The position numbers and the translations under genes are program-made. Below, in pieces: positions 39,440 to 49,279 of a DNA stretch of 64,000 nt. The DNA is from CAJQHK01 sp038142525 (GTDB taxonomy: Bacteria; Pseudomonadota; Alphaproteobacteria; Rickettsiales; UBA1997). The number at the start of each line of letters is the position of its first letter. Positions within the stretch are counted from its first letter, which is position 1. The notes beneath the pieces were generated by a model. That model was not told where the DNA came from. It worked only from the letters and a program-made list of their open reading frames with translations, and made no database searches. The DNA lies in NCBI GenBank assembly GCA_038142525.1, contig JAYQKE010000003.1, forward strand, positions 62,001-126,000, given 5' to 3'.

Positions 39440-39757
39440 ATGGCAAAAGAAATAACAGATAATCTATTTGAAGAAAAAGTAATTAAATCAAAAAAACCAG
39501 TTTTAATTGATTTTTGGGCCAGCTGGTGTGGACCTTGTAAGCAATTAGCTCCAACTATTGATTCTATTAGCGAAGAAATGGCTAATGATATTGATGTTTA
39601 TAAATGTAATATTGATGATAATCCGGAAACTCCTTCAAAATATGCCGTCAGAGGTATTCCAACTTTAATTTTATTTAAAGATGGTCAAGTTGTTGATACA
39701 AAAGTTGGCAATTTACCAAAAAGCTCTATAGTTCAATGGATTCAAGATAATAGCTAA
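39440..39757 (+). CDS. trxA: Thioredoxin
   Basis: 105 residues, intact. Redox motif WCGPC in LIDFWASWCGPCKQLAP, cis-proline in RGIPTLILFKDG. Cytoplasmic disulfide reductase. Stands between dnaJ and the short glutamine-synthetase-like gene. Confidence 0.96.
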   Translation: MAKEITDNLFEEKVIKSKKPVLIDFWASWCGPCKQLAPTIDSISEEMANDIDVYKCNIDDNPETPSKYAVRGIPTLILFKDGQVVDTKVGNLPKSSIVQWIQDNS

Positions 39758-39765
39758 TTATAAAA

Positions 39766-40573
39766 TTGATTCAAAAACTTTTAGGGAATCTTAAAAAATT
39801 AGGTCTAAAACCAATTATTGGATTAGAATGGGAATTTTATCTTTTAGAGCAAAATAAATCTTTAACAAAAGAAAAATTATCCATTTTCTTCCAAAATTTT
39901 CTAAATTCAGCTAAAAATCATGATATTGATATTTTAAATATCGAGAAAGAACAAGGAGAGGGTCAGGTTGAAATAAAAACTAAGCCCTATTCTGATATTC
40001 TTAAACTTTGCCAAGATTTTCTCTTAATTAAAAAAATAGTTAGAAAAATATCCTATGAGATGAATTTCGAGACAGATTTCTATTCTCAAAAATATCTTAA
40101 TGTTTGCGGTAGTTCCCTACAAATTAATCTTAATTTTCTTAATAATAAAAATATAAATTTATTTTCTGGATCTTCAGATAATGAAGGCGAGTCACTACTT
40201 TATGTAATTGCGGGAATTTTGGAATATACAGCAAAATTTTTAGAAAATTATATTTTTTCAAAAGAGGATCTAGTTAGATTTAATCAAGATTTAAATATTA
40301 AACTTCATAAATCAGGAAAATATACCGCACCAATTAATCTTTCTTGGGGATATGATAATCGCACAGCAAACAATCAGAATAATAGGAAGAAATGATAATA
40401 GAAGATTAGAATTTCGTATTCCATCTTCCAACTCTTATATTTTTAAAGTAATAGAATCTTTATTTGAATCAGCTCTAGCAGGAATAACAAAAAAAGCATT
40501 ACCACAAAAAGCAATCTATGGTAATGCTTTTAATAGCAATAATTTTAATATACCATTTATCATTAAAAAATAA
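39766..40573 (+). pseudogene. Short glutamine-synthetase-fold protein, frameshifted
   Basis: About 268 residues from a TTG start (the normal GS is 440 or more), lacking the beta-grasp N-terminal domain. GS catalytic-domain pieces are visible: GLEWEFYLL, EKEQGEGQVEIKT, APINLSWGYDNRTA, IRIIGRNDNRRLEFRIPSSN and ALAGITKKALP. The loop that usually holds a His (GxGxHxHxSL) reads GSSLQINLNFL, so a key residue is replaced. One extra A at 40366-40370 (GCAAAC) breaks the frame. It could be a diverged ligase or a GS-derived enzyme of unknown substrate. Eight bases after trxA. Confidence 0.65.
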
Positions 40574-40645
40574 ACAATATAGCAAGAAAAAATATCTTGC
40601 TATATTGTTTATCTCTATAATGGTTTTTTTAATGATAAATGGTAT
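40550..40645. terminator. Two nested inverted repeats at the ends of convergent genes
   Basis: Inner arms 40572-40587 and 40595-40610 form a perfect 16-bp stem with a 7-base loop. Outer arms 40550-40570 and 40625-40645 form a perfect 21-bp repeat. Both flanking genes end inside the outer arms, so the inner hairpin probably terminates transcription from both sides. The outer arms suggest inverted duplication of a gene end. Confidence 0.75.
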
Positions 40646-40979
40646 TATTTAACTTTGTTCCAGTAACTATTGTACAACCTTTTTGAAATATTGGTATATA
40701 AACTCTAAGTGATTCATAGGTTGTGGTAACTAACGAAATTTTGTCAATATATCCAGATTTTTTAGCAGATTCAACGGAAGAATCTCCAATAGCAACTAAT
40801 CCTAATATATTAGTTACACATGAAGATGATTTATGTAGATTATTTTGCCTCTCCTTATCTTTTGGGGCTAAAGTTTGATTGACAGAAGAATCGGCACCAA
40901 TAACATTATAATATCTAAAACAAGATGTTAATCCTAAAGAAAATATAATAAGAATTAATGTTCTAATGTAATTACTCAC
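40629..40979 (-). CDS. TRL-like family lipoprotein
   Basis: 116 residues. Lipobox LGLTSC at about residues 15-20, so probably lipid-anchored. The core SSCVTNILGLVAIGDSSVES, ending GCTIVTGT, is typical of the TRL-like family, whose function is unknown to me. The last residues (NNTIYH) are encoded in the outer arm of the 40550-40645 repeat and are missing in the neighbouring paralogue, which ends GCTIVKGE. Overlaps that paralogue by eight bases. Confidence 0.72.
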   Translation of the reverse strand: MSNYIRTLILIIFSLGLTSCFRYYNVIGADSSVNQTLAPKDKERQNNLHKSSSCVTNILGLVAIGDSSVESAKKSGYIDKISLVTTTYESLRVYIPIFQKGCTIVTGTKLNNTIYH

Positions 40980-41292
40980 CCTTTACTATAGTACAGCCCT
41001 TTTGATAAATTCCTAAAATATTTTTATAACTAGTATCTGTAAATGCTATTTTTTTTAGACCGCCATTGAGCTTTGCAGTTTCAACTGAAGAGTCTCCAAA
41101 AGCAAAAATACCTAAGATATTAATTGCACAGGCCTCACCTTTGTTAGAAACTGTTACATTATTATCAACAGAAGCTGATATAGTATCTTTCCAAGAAGAA
41201 AAGAAAAGTCCACCAGTAACACCACTCTTAGTTCTTCCGCCACAAGATGACAATAAAAACAATATAGAAATAAATAATGATAATTTTTTCAT
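40972..41292 (-). CDS. TRL-like family lipoprotein (paralogue)
   Basis: 106 residues. Signal peptide with lipobox LLSSC (MKKLSLFISILFLLSSCGG). Shares the pattern CAINILGIFAFGDSSVETAK ... GIYQKGCTIV with the gene at 40629-40979, so the two form a tandem paralogous pair probably made from one transcript. Function unknown. Confidence 0.72.
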   Translation of the reverse strand: MKKLSLFISILFLLSSCGGRTKSGVTGGLFFSSWKDTISASVDNNVTVSNKGEACAINILGIFAFGDSSVETAKLNGGLKKIAFTDTSYKNILGIYQKGCTIVKGE

Positions 41293-41430
41293 GATTTATT
41301 TTATGTTACTACCTTTTTAAAATAGTAGAGTTTTCATTAAAAAATAATAAAAATGGACACACCGTCACAAAAATAAATCTATGGTGATATTTAATTGTAT
41401 TTTTATCAAACTGCCTTTTCTAAAAAACTT

Positions 41431-41868
41431 TTATAAGTTCTTATCTAGATCATATTCAGATTCTATTTCCATCTTCTTTATTGTAAAATTTTTATCAGAA
41501 ATTTTACCTTTAGCATATTGCATTTTTAATCTATCTAATTCTTTATTCTTCTTTCTTTTAACATTTTGAAGCGTTGAATAATAGTTAATCTCCTTAGATC
41601 CATTTATACCATTAAACGGGTCCCATAATATAGACAAAGGCCAAAGAAGAAGGTTAACAGCACCAACAGCATAATTTCTAGTATAAAAAGAACCTCCCCC
41701 AGGAAGCAGACCTAGTGCAGCGCCAACGCCTTCATTTTTTTCTTTCTGATACAATTCTGGATGATCATATTTAACAGCAGATAGTTTTCGTTCTTGATTT
41801 TTATTTAAACCGTTTACACAAGACGATAATAAAAATAAAAGAGAAATGGATAATAATATTTTTTTCAT
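41431..41868 (-). CDS. Small lipoprotein with a membrane-inserting segment
   Basis: 145 residues. Lipobox LLSSC after MKKILLSISLLFL. The middle has GVGAALGLLPGGGSFYTRNY followed by the hydrophobic AVGAVNLLLWPLSILWDPF; the tail is charged and probably coiled coil (KRKKNKELDRLKMQYAKGK). I do not recognise a named family. It lies in the same direction as the TRL-like pair, 138 bases upstream of it, a gap in which I see nothing assignable. Confidence 0.6.
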   Translation of the reverse strand: MKKILLSISLLFLLSSCVNGLNKNQERKLSAVKYDHPELYQKEKNEGVGAALGLLPGGGSFYTRNYAVGAVNLLLWPLSILWDPFNGINGSKEINYYSTLQNVKRKKNKELDRLKMQYAKGKISDKNFTIKKMEIESEYDLDKNL

Positions 41869-41927
41869 AATTTTTTAATATAATTTAGTAATCGGGAAAA
41901 AATAATAAATAAAATTCATAAAATCAA

Positions 41928-43173
41928 TTAAAATTTAATTTTTTTATAATCAGTAATTTGATCAACCTTTCCTATTGCTGAAAGAGTTAGGTTTTCCTGG
42001 AGTAAATCACTGGCATAATTAGTTAAATCATCAAGATTAATTTTGTTAATCTTACTAATCACATCTTGATGGGAGATGATTTTATTATAATTTAAAATAT
42101 TATTTCCAAGTCTTTGACAACGAGAATCAGTATTTTCTAAAGACATAATCAGAGAGGATTTGACCTGATTCTTTGCTCTTTGCAGTTCAAAATCTGCAAT
42201 TTTTTGACCAGCTTTAAAAATCTCTTCAGATGTCACTTTAATTAACTCATTTGCTTGCTCTGGGGTTGTGCCAGCATAAATACCAAATATCCCATCATCA
42301 GCATAGGCCATATTAAAAGCATATATTGAATAGGCCAAACCTCTCTTTTCTCTGACTTCTTGAAATAAACGAGAGGACATGCCACCACCTAAAATTGATG
42401 ATAATATCTGACCTGTATAATATTTATCATCGAGATAGGAATTAGATTTAAAACCTAAAACTAAATTAACCTGCTCTAATTCATTTTTTTCTTTTCTAAA
42501 ATCTCCACCCTGATAAGATGATTTTTCAATATCAGAAATTTTACCATTATTAAGATTAGTAAAATATTTTTTGACATATTTACTAAGATCTTCCTCTGTT
42601 AAATTCCCCGCTGCCGTAATGCAAATATTTGAATTATGATATTTATTATTAACATAATCAACCAAATGTAATCGATCAAATTTTTTAATATTTTCTTCTG
42701 GACCTAAGATGGAACGACCGATAGCCTGATTAGGAAAGGCAGTTTCTTGAAAATAATCAAAGATAATATCATCAGGGGTATCATTAGTCATAGCAATTTC
42801 TTGTAAAATTACCCCTCTTTCCTTGTTCATTTCTTCCTGATCAAAGACAGAATTTTGTAAAATATCACTCAAAAATTCTACAGCAAATTCAGCATGTTCT
42901 TTTAAAACTTTAACATAATAGACTGTCTTTTCACGAGAAGTATAAGCATTAATTTCTGCCGCCAATATTATCAAATTCTTCAGCAATTTGTTTGGCAGTT
43001 CGGGTTTTAGTGCCTTTAAAAGCCATATGCTCAAGAAAATGTGAAATACCATTATTAGAAAAATCCTCATTACGACTACCACTTCCAACAAAAACAGCAA
43101 TTGAAACAGATTCTACATCTGGCATATAATCGACAGCATAGCGTAAATTATTTGGTAATTTATTTATTTTCAT
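41928..43173 (-). pseudogene. M16-family zinc peptidase (PqqL/MPP-like), frameshifted
   Basis: Processing-peptidase-like metalloprotease. Inverted zinc motif HFLEH in ISHFLEHMAFKGT, with the downstream Glu in the EFLSDILQNSVF-MNKERGVILQEI region. The second half has the glycine-rich GGGMSSRLFQEVREKRGLAY. The frame breaks near 42957 (GGCGGCAGAAATT; one A extra), separating IGG from EINAYTSREKTVYYVK. Total about 414 residues, normal. Start codon overlaps the yebC stop (TAATG). Confidence 0.85.
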
Positions 43174-43888
43174 TAGATATTGGTAAAAACTTTTTGAACA
43201 TCATCATCATCTTCTAAATTATCGATTAATTTAGTAACTTTTTCCATTGCTTCATCATCAATTTCTATTTGATCTTTAGCAATCCAACAAATCTGCGCTG
43301 ATAATGGATCTCCAAATTTTGCAATCAAACCATCTCTTACCTCACTAAAATTCTCTAATTCACAGCTAATATGATATGACTCTTCTGATGATTCTACATC
43401 ACTTGCGCCAGCTTCAATGGCAATTTCAAACATTTCATCTTCTGATGCGGTATCAATAGCATATTCAATTACTCCTAAATGATCAAACATAAAATTAACA
43501 GAACCAGTTTCACCAAGAGAGCCACCAGATTTAGAAAAAACACTTCTGACCGAAGAAGCGGTTCTGTTTTTATTATCAGTTAAGGCTTCAACAATTACTG
43601 CCACACCATTTGGACCATAACCCTCATAACGAATTTCTTCAAAATTATCACCATCAGCAAACAGATGTGGCTCTTTTTATCGCACCATCAATCCTATCCT
43701 TTGGCATATTTTGAGACTTAGCGGTAATTATAGCATTACGAAGTCTAGGATTAAATTCTGGATCTGGATTGCCAATTTTTTAAAAGAACAGTAATCTCCT
43801 TTTGTAATTTAGTAAAAAGCTTTGCTCTTTTTGCATCTTGAGCACCTTTTCTATGTTTAATATTTGCAAATTTGGAATGTCCTGCCAT
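43173..43888 (-). pseudogene. yebC: YebC/PmpR-family transcription or translation regulator, two frameshifts
   Basis: Starts at 43888 (MAGHSKFANIKHRKGAQDAK). Frame changes near 43790 (run of A) and at 43657-43661 (GCAAA on the plus strand) are needed to join EITVLLK to IGNPDPEFNPRLRNAI, then to FEEIRYEGYGPNGVAVIVEA and LTDNKNRTASSVRSVFSKSGG. About 238 residues, normal. The family includes DNA-binding regulators and, more recently shown, ribosome-associated factors. purD is 12 bases downstream of nothing; it lies upstream on the same strand. Confidence 0.87.
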
Positions 43889-43900
43889 TTTTTTAAATAA

Positions 43901-45170
43901 TTAATTTTTTAATAACTTTCTACCGATATCCCTTCTATAATAGCAATCTGACCATTTGACCTTATCAACTATTTGGTAAGATTTATCAATGGCAGATTTA
44001 AAATCATTAGCCAAGGCAACAGAGGCTAAAACCCTGCCACCGTCAGAAATAATTTGACCATTTTCTAATTTAGTACCGCAATGAAAAATAATTTCTGTAT
44101 CAGATAATTGACCTTTAATATCAAGAATTTTAGCACCTTTTTTATAGCCTTCTGGGTAACCATTGCTAGCCAAAATAACGCAAACCGCTTTTTGCTCAGA
44201 AAAATCAATATTAATCTGATCTAATCTGCCAGCAATTGTAGCATTAATTATATCTAAAAGATCAGTTTTTAATCTAGGGAAAATAACTTCAGCCTCTGGG
44301 TCACCAAACCTGATATTAAATTCTAATAATTTCGGTCCATTTTTAGTTAGAATAATTCCAGCAAATAAAATTCCAATAAAAGGACAATCCTCTTGCTCCA
44401 TAGCATCTAAAGTGGGATCAATAATATTTTTTAAAATATTATTTTTTATAGCTTCATCAATAAAAGGAGAAGGAGAGTAAGTTCCCATACCACCAGTATT
44501 TAAGCCAATATCACCCTCACCTATTTTTTTGTGATCTCCAGCTGTTTCAAAAAATTTAGCATTTTTACCATCAGAAATAGCGAAAAAACTAACTTCAACA
44601 CCTTCTAAAAATTCTTCAATAATAATTTTCTTTCCAGCTAGGCCAAATTTACCAGCAAAAATTTCATTAATTGCATCTTGAGCATCTTTTTTATTCTCGG
44701 AAATTATTACACCTTTACCAGCAGCTAGACCATCCGTTTTAATTACGGCAGGAAAATTAATTTCATCTAAAAATTTTATTGCAAACATTAGCATTGTCAA
44801 AAGTTTGATATTTAGCAGTTGGAATATTATATTTAGCGCAGAGATCTTTCATAAAAATTTTAGATCCTTCTAATCTAGATGCTTTTTTGCTTGGGCCGAA
44901 AACCTTGATATTATTTTTTTGTAAAAAATCAGTTAGACCATCAACAAGTGGTTGCTCAGGGCCAATTATCACTAGATCAATATTATTTTTCTGACAAAAT
45001 TCTAAAACTTCTTGCTGATTATTAGAATTGATTTTGGAAGGAGTGGTGATTTGAGATATTTGAGCATTTGTCGTGGCCGAAAAAATCTGGCCTACCTTCT
45101 TTGATTTTAACAAAGAATAAATTATGGCATTTTCACGACCACCTGAACCAATGACAAAAACCTTACTCAT
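43901..45170 (-). pseudogene. purD: Phosphoribosylamine-glycine ligase PurD, frameshifted
   Basis: Second step of purine synthesis. ATP-grasp enzyme: start MSKVFVIGSGGRENAIIYSL, then VIIGPEQPLVDGL, GPSKKASRLEGSKIFMKDL. At 44781-44785 (GCAAA on the plus strand; GTTTGCA in the gene) an extra T shifts the frame; without it one reads NANVAIKFLDEINFPAVIKT, then DGLAAGKGVII, GEGDIGLNTGGMGTYSPSPF and FNIRFGDPEAEVIFPRL. About 422 residues, normal. cyoD is three bases upstream on the same strand. Confidence 0.9.
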
Positions 45171-45173
45171 CTT

Positions 45174-45485
45174 TTAGTGAGTCATGTTATAATTTAGGTA
45201 ATACATAACCCAAATTGAACCAGCAACTAAAATAAAAATAATAATTAAGCTAAAAATAAAAGAATAAAGATTCCATCTTGGCTTAGCTTCATTACCCATA
45301 TGTAAAAAATAAATTAATTGAAAAATTAATTGAGCAATAGCAAAAATTACGATAGCGGCAATGATATAAATTCTATCAAAAACTTGACCAACAACAGTAA
45401 AATAAGATGCAAGAGTTAAAATAACTGAGGCAACAAAACCGATAATATAAGATTTATAACTTTGAGCTATATTTTTTTCATTCAT
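45174..45485 (-). CDS. cyoD: Cytochrome o ubiquinol oxidase subunit IV (CyoD-like)
   Basis: 103 residues with three membrane helices: SYIIGFVASVILTLASYFTV, IIAAIVIFAIAQLIFQLIYF and LYSFIFSLIIIFILVAGSIW. The stretch LIYFLHMG is typical of subunit IV of the cyo/cox IV family. The catalytic subunits (cyoA, B, C) are not in this window, which is unusual since cyoABCD is normally one operon. Intact. Confidence 0.85.
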   Translation of the reverse strand: MNEKNIAQSYKSYIIGFVASVILTLASYFTVVGQVFDRIYIIAAIVIFAIAQLIFQLIYFLHMGNEAKPRWNLYSFIFSLIIIFILVAGSIWVMYYLNYNMTH

Positions 45486-45552
45486 AATTTATAAGTATTT
45501 ATTAATAATATCCTGGATTGTAGATTGAATATAACAAAAATTCAAGATGTGA

Positions 45553-46167
45553 TTAATGGCTAAAAATATCAATATTTTCAAGACCAACTAAATCCAATTT
45601 ACTTCTAATTTCAAGAAATTTAAAACATTCTTTAGCTAAATCTAGCTTTCCTTCTTTTTCTAGCATTTTAGCCAAATTATCTCTCAGATCATGAAGATAT
45701 AAAACATCAGACGCAGCATAATTAATTTGTTTTTTTGATAATTGATCTGCACCCCAATAAGAAGATTGTTGTTGTTTTGAAATTTCAACAGATAAAATTT
45801 CAGATAAAAGTGATTTTAAACCATGATGATCGCTATAGGTTCTAACTAATTTTGAAGCAATTTTAGTACAAAATATATTTTGAATCTTAATTTTAAAATT
45901 AAAATTTATCACATTGATATCAAATCTAGCAAAATGGAAAATTTTCTGCACTTCTTCATCTTCTAAAATTTTACGCAGATTAGGACTAGAAAAATCATAG
46001 CCATTATCAAATTGCACTAGATAAGCATTGCCGTCACCAGAAGATATTTGCAACACACAAAGACGGTCATTTTTGATTTTAAGACCCATAGTTTCAGTAT
46101 CAATTGCCACTGATTTTCCTAGATCTAAATTATCCGGCAGATCATTTTTATAGAGAATATTACTCAT
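45553..46167 (-). CDS. rnd: Ribonuclease D-like 3'-5' exonuclease (short form)
   Basis: 204 residues, intact. DEDD exonuclease: Exo I SVAIDTETMGLKIKNDRLCV, Exo II IFHFARFDINVI, Exo III YAASDVLYLHDLRDNL. It lacks the HRDC domains of long RNase D, as is common in alphaproteobacteria. Its start (46167) abuts the nagZ stop. Confidence 0.9.
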   Translation of the reverse strand: MSNILYKNDLPDNLDLGKSVAIDTETMGLKIKNDRLCVLQISSGDGNAYLVQFDNGYDFSSPNLRKILEDEEVQKIFHFARFDINVINFNFKIKIQNIFCTKIASKLVRTYSDHHGLKSLLSEILSVEISKQQQSSYWGADQLSKKQINYAASDVLYLHDLRDNLAKMLEKEGKLDLAKECFKFLEIRSKLDLVGLENIDIFSH

Positions 46168-47090
46168 TAATTCATTAATTTTATTAATAATTCATCACCA
46201 ATATAATCAAGTGAATTATTAATTTCTATCATTTCTTTTATATCGCCATTACAATGAAGAATTAAATCACATCCGGCTATAAGTGACTTTTCTGTCTTTT
46301 CAGTAAAAGAACCTTGTAACGCCTTCATTGATAAATCATCAGTCATAATAATATTTTTAAAACCAATATCATTTCTAATAATATCAATCATTTTTTTAGA
46401 CATAGTAGCTGGATTTTGATCATCAATTTGAGAATATAAAATATGCGCCGTCATAGCAAATTTAATATCTGACAATTCTTTAAAAGGTATAAAATCAGTT
46501 TTTTGCAATTCTTCCAAAGAAACATCTATTACAGGAAGTTCTAAATGGCTATCAGCAAGTGAACGACCATGACCTGGAATATGTTTAATAATGGGAAAAA
46601 GACCATTATCAAGGTGGGTCTTAGCAATGACTTTTCCTAAATCAGCAATTTTCTCAGGATTTGTACCAAAAGCACGAGATTTAATAATTTCATGAGTGTC
46701 TTTAAAATTAATATCTAAAATTGGCGTACAATTAGTATTAATCCCAACTTCTTTTAAATCATTAGTAAGTTCAGTAAAATTTTCATAACATTTTTTTCGT
46801 GCCAAATCAGGATCTTCTAAATAAAGATTAGCAAAATATTCTCCTGACGGATATTTTTTCCAATTAGGCTCTGTCATTCTTTGTACCCTACCCCCTTCTT
46901 GATCAATGAGAATAAAAATATTTTCACCGCAAATTTCTTTTAATGAATCAGTTAAATTTTTTACTTGTTTTTTATCTTTTATATTACGAGCAAATAGAAT
47001 AAAACCAACTGGCATTACTTTTTTAAAGAAGTTTATTTCTTCTTGATTTAATTCTAATGATTTAAGGCCAAAAATTACTGGTTTTTTCAT
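46167..47090 (-). CDS. nagZ: Beta-N-acetylglucosaminidase NagZ (GH3)
   Basis: 307 residues, intact. Peptidoglycan recycling enzyme of the cytoplasm. Substrate motif IIKHIPGHGRSLADSHLELP holds the conserved His and Asp; nucleophile Asp in MTDDLSMKAL; LIDQEGGRVQR near residue 62. Downstream of feoB and directly followed by rnd. Confidence 0.94.
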   Translation of the reverse strand: MKKPVIFGLKSLELNQEEINFFKKVMPVGFILFARNIKDKKQVKNLTDSLKEICGENIFILIDQEGGRVQRMTEPNWKKYPSGEYFANLYLEDPDLARKKCYENFTELTNDLKEVGINTNCTPILDINFKDTHEIIKSRAFGTNPEKIADLGKVIAKTHLDNGLFPIIKHIPGHGRSLADSHLELPVIDVSLEELQKTDFIPFKELSDIKFAMTAHILYSQIDDQNPATMSKKMIDIIRNDIGFKNIIMTDDLSMKALQGSFTEKTEKSLIAGCDLILHCNGDIKEMIEINNSLDYIGDELLIKLMN

Positions 47091-47114
47091 GATTTAATAA
47101 AATATATAGACAAC

Positions 47115-49276
47115 TCAACTGATTATAACTCCCAATTGATAAAACCCTACCGCTATAATATAAGCAAGTATTGTGGCCCAAACAGCACTTAATATGGTCC
47201 ATTTTTTACCAACTTCTTTTTTAGAAGTAGCAAGGGCCGTCATACAGGGAGAATATAATAAAATAAATAAAAGAAAAGCAAAAGCGCCAATTTTACCATC
47301 AAATTTCTCTCTCATAGTTTTAAAAGTAGATAATTCTATTTCCTGCTTTTCTGACTCCATTTTTAAATCTTCAATTTTATCAATTTTCATACCTATTGGG
47401 TCAATAATTTGATTGGAAAGATCAATAAGATTATTACCTAGCGTAAAAAAAGCATTTTTTATATCGGAAGAAAAATTATAATCATCAATTTGATCTTCTG
47501 ATATTTGATCGCGATAAAGATTATCCAAAGTTCCAACTAAAACTTCTTTGGCAAACATACCAGTAAAAATTCCAACTGTTTGCCTGCCAATTATCATTCT
47601 TAATTCCCATAGGATAAAAGATTGGGGTCGTGGCCTTACCTATCTTTGATAGAATAGAATTTTCATTATTTTTTTGAAAAGAAAAATCTGTACCAAAAGA
47701 ATTTAACATAGTTAGAACCATAATAATTGGAATTAGGTTTTTTCCAGTTCCAAAAATAAAATTTCTTACTTTTAAATAGCTTTCTTTAATAATAATACCA
47801 AATTTTGGTATAGAAAATGCTGGCAAATCTAAAATCATGCTACCGCTATCACTTTTAACAAACCCTTTATTTAAAATAATACCAGTAATAATAGCTAAAA
47901 TTAGGCCTGTTAAATATAATAAAAAAATAATATTTTGCCCATTTTCAGGAAAAAAAAGAAAGACAAAAAGAATATAAATTGGCATTTTAGCGCCACAAGA
48001 TACAAAAGGTAGCATAAAAATTGTAATTATTCTATGATTAAAATTTTTCATAGTTCTGGTACTCATAATTGCAGGCACTGTACAGCCAAAACCCATCACT
48101 AGAGAGATAAAACTTTTATCAGGAAGTCCAGCCAATTTAGTAAAACGTCTTGAAATAAAGGCCAGACGTGTCATATAACCAGTATTTTCCAAGAGATTTA
48201 GAAATAAATAGAGGAAAAAAATAATTGGAATAAAGTTGCACAGGGTTTGAATAGCTCCACCAATACCATGAGATAAAATAATTATTAGTGATTTTGGAAA
48301 ATTTAAAAAAGTGAATATATTTTCAGTTAGATCAACAAAAATAGAACCTGCAATAATATCAAAAAAATCAATAAAAGCTCCACCAATATTAATAGCAAAA
48401 AAAGAACATTAAATAAAGCGTTGCTAAAAAAACTATTATACCAGCAATTGGATTCATAATAATTTGATCAATCTTGTCAGAAATATTGCGAGTAAAATTT
48501 GAATTTTTTCTTAAAATTGAAGAAATTATAATGTTAATAAATTTATAACGATCATTGATAATATTAAAATCAATTTTCTGACCAGAATTTTGAGAAATAA
48601 TTTCTTTTTCTTCAGTAGAGAAGTCTATTATTTCTTCAGATTTGATCTGCAATTTTTTTAAATATTATAAAATTTGCCATTTATTAAGATCAGTTTTTTT
48701 AGAAATTATATTGATTGCTTCAGTAATTTTTTGATTAAACTCCACCCCTCTTTTAGGAAGAGTTTGATTTTGACAAATATCAATTATAGCATTTTTTAAT
48801 TCATCAATATGAGCATTTTTGGCATTCATTTTGATAATTTTAATACCAAATATTGCTGATAATCTTTCTATATCAATGATAATTTTATTTTCATCAGCTA
48901 AATCCATCATATTTAAAACCAAAATCATTGGTTTATTAAGATCAATTAATTCAGTTGTTAAAAAAAGAGATTTTTCAAGATTTGACGAATCAATAACATT
49001 AAGAAAAATTTGATCTTTATTTTCTATGATATTTTTTTGAGAAATTTTTTCATCTTCAGATTTAGAAATTGAAGGATCAAGAGAATAAATTCCAGGCAAA
49101 TCAAGAATTTGATATTTTTCTTTTTTAGACTCAAAAAAACCAGATTTTTTGTCAATAGTTACACCAGACCAATTGCCAGTTTTTTGATTTTTACCTGTTA
49201 AAAGATTAAAGATTGTTGATTTTCCAGAATTTGGATTACCAATTAAAGAAATTTCTGGAAATTTTTGATCCGCCAT
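47115..49276 (-). pseudogene. feoB: Ferrous iron transporter FeoB, two frameshifts and one in-frame stop
   Basis: Inner-membrane Fe(II) transporter with N-terminal G domain: GNPNSGKSTIFNLLTG, DLPGIYSLDP, LVLNMMDLA (NxxD). An in-frame TAA stands at 48665-48667 (WQIL-stop-YLKKLQ). The transmembrane part has the Gate motifs GFGCTVPAIMSTRTM and LPFVSCGAKMPIY. Frame changes are needed at 48395-48399 (GCAAA on the plus strand; one T extra in a run of seven) and at 47579-47583, where GCAAACA in place of GCAACA separates DNWQA from TVGIFTGMFAKEV. About 720 residues, typical. feoA is three bases upstream. Confidence 0.88.
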
Positions 49277-49279
49277 TAA

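Noticed and set aside
1116..49276. Wholesale true pseudogenisation of essential genes
   Set aside because: Catalytic motifs are kept on both sides of the breaks and several affected genes (obgE, hisS, ftsI) are essential, so I do not conclude that they are dead; the frameshifts are reported as seen.
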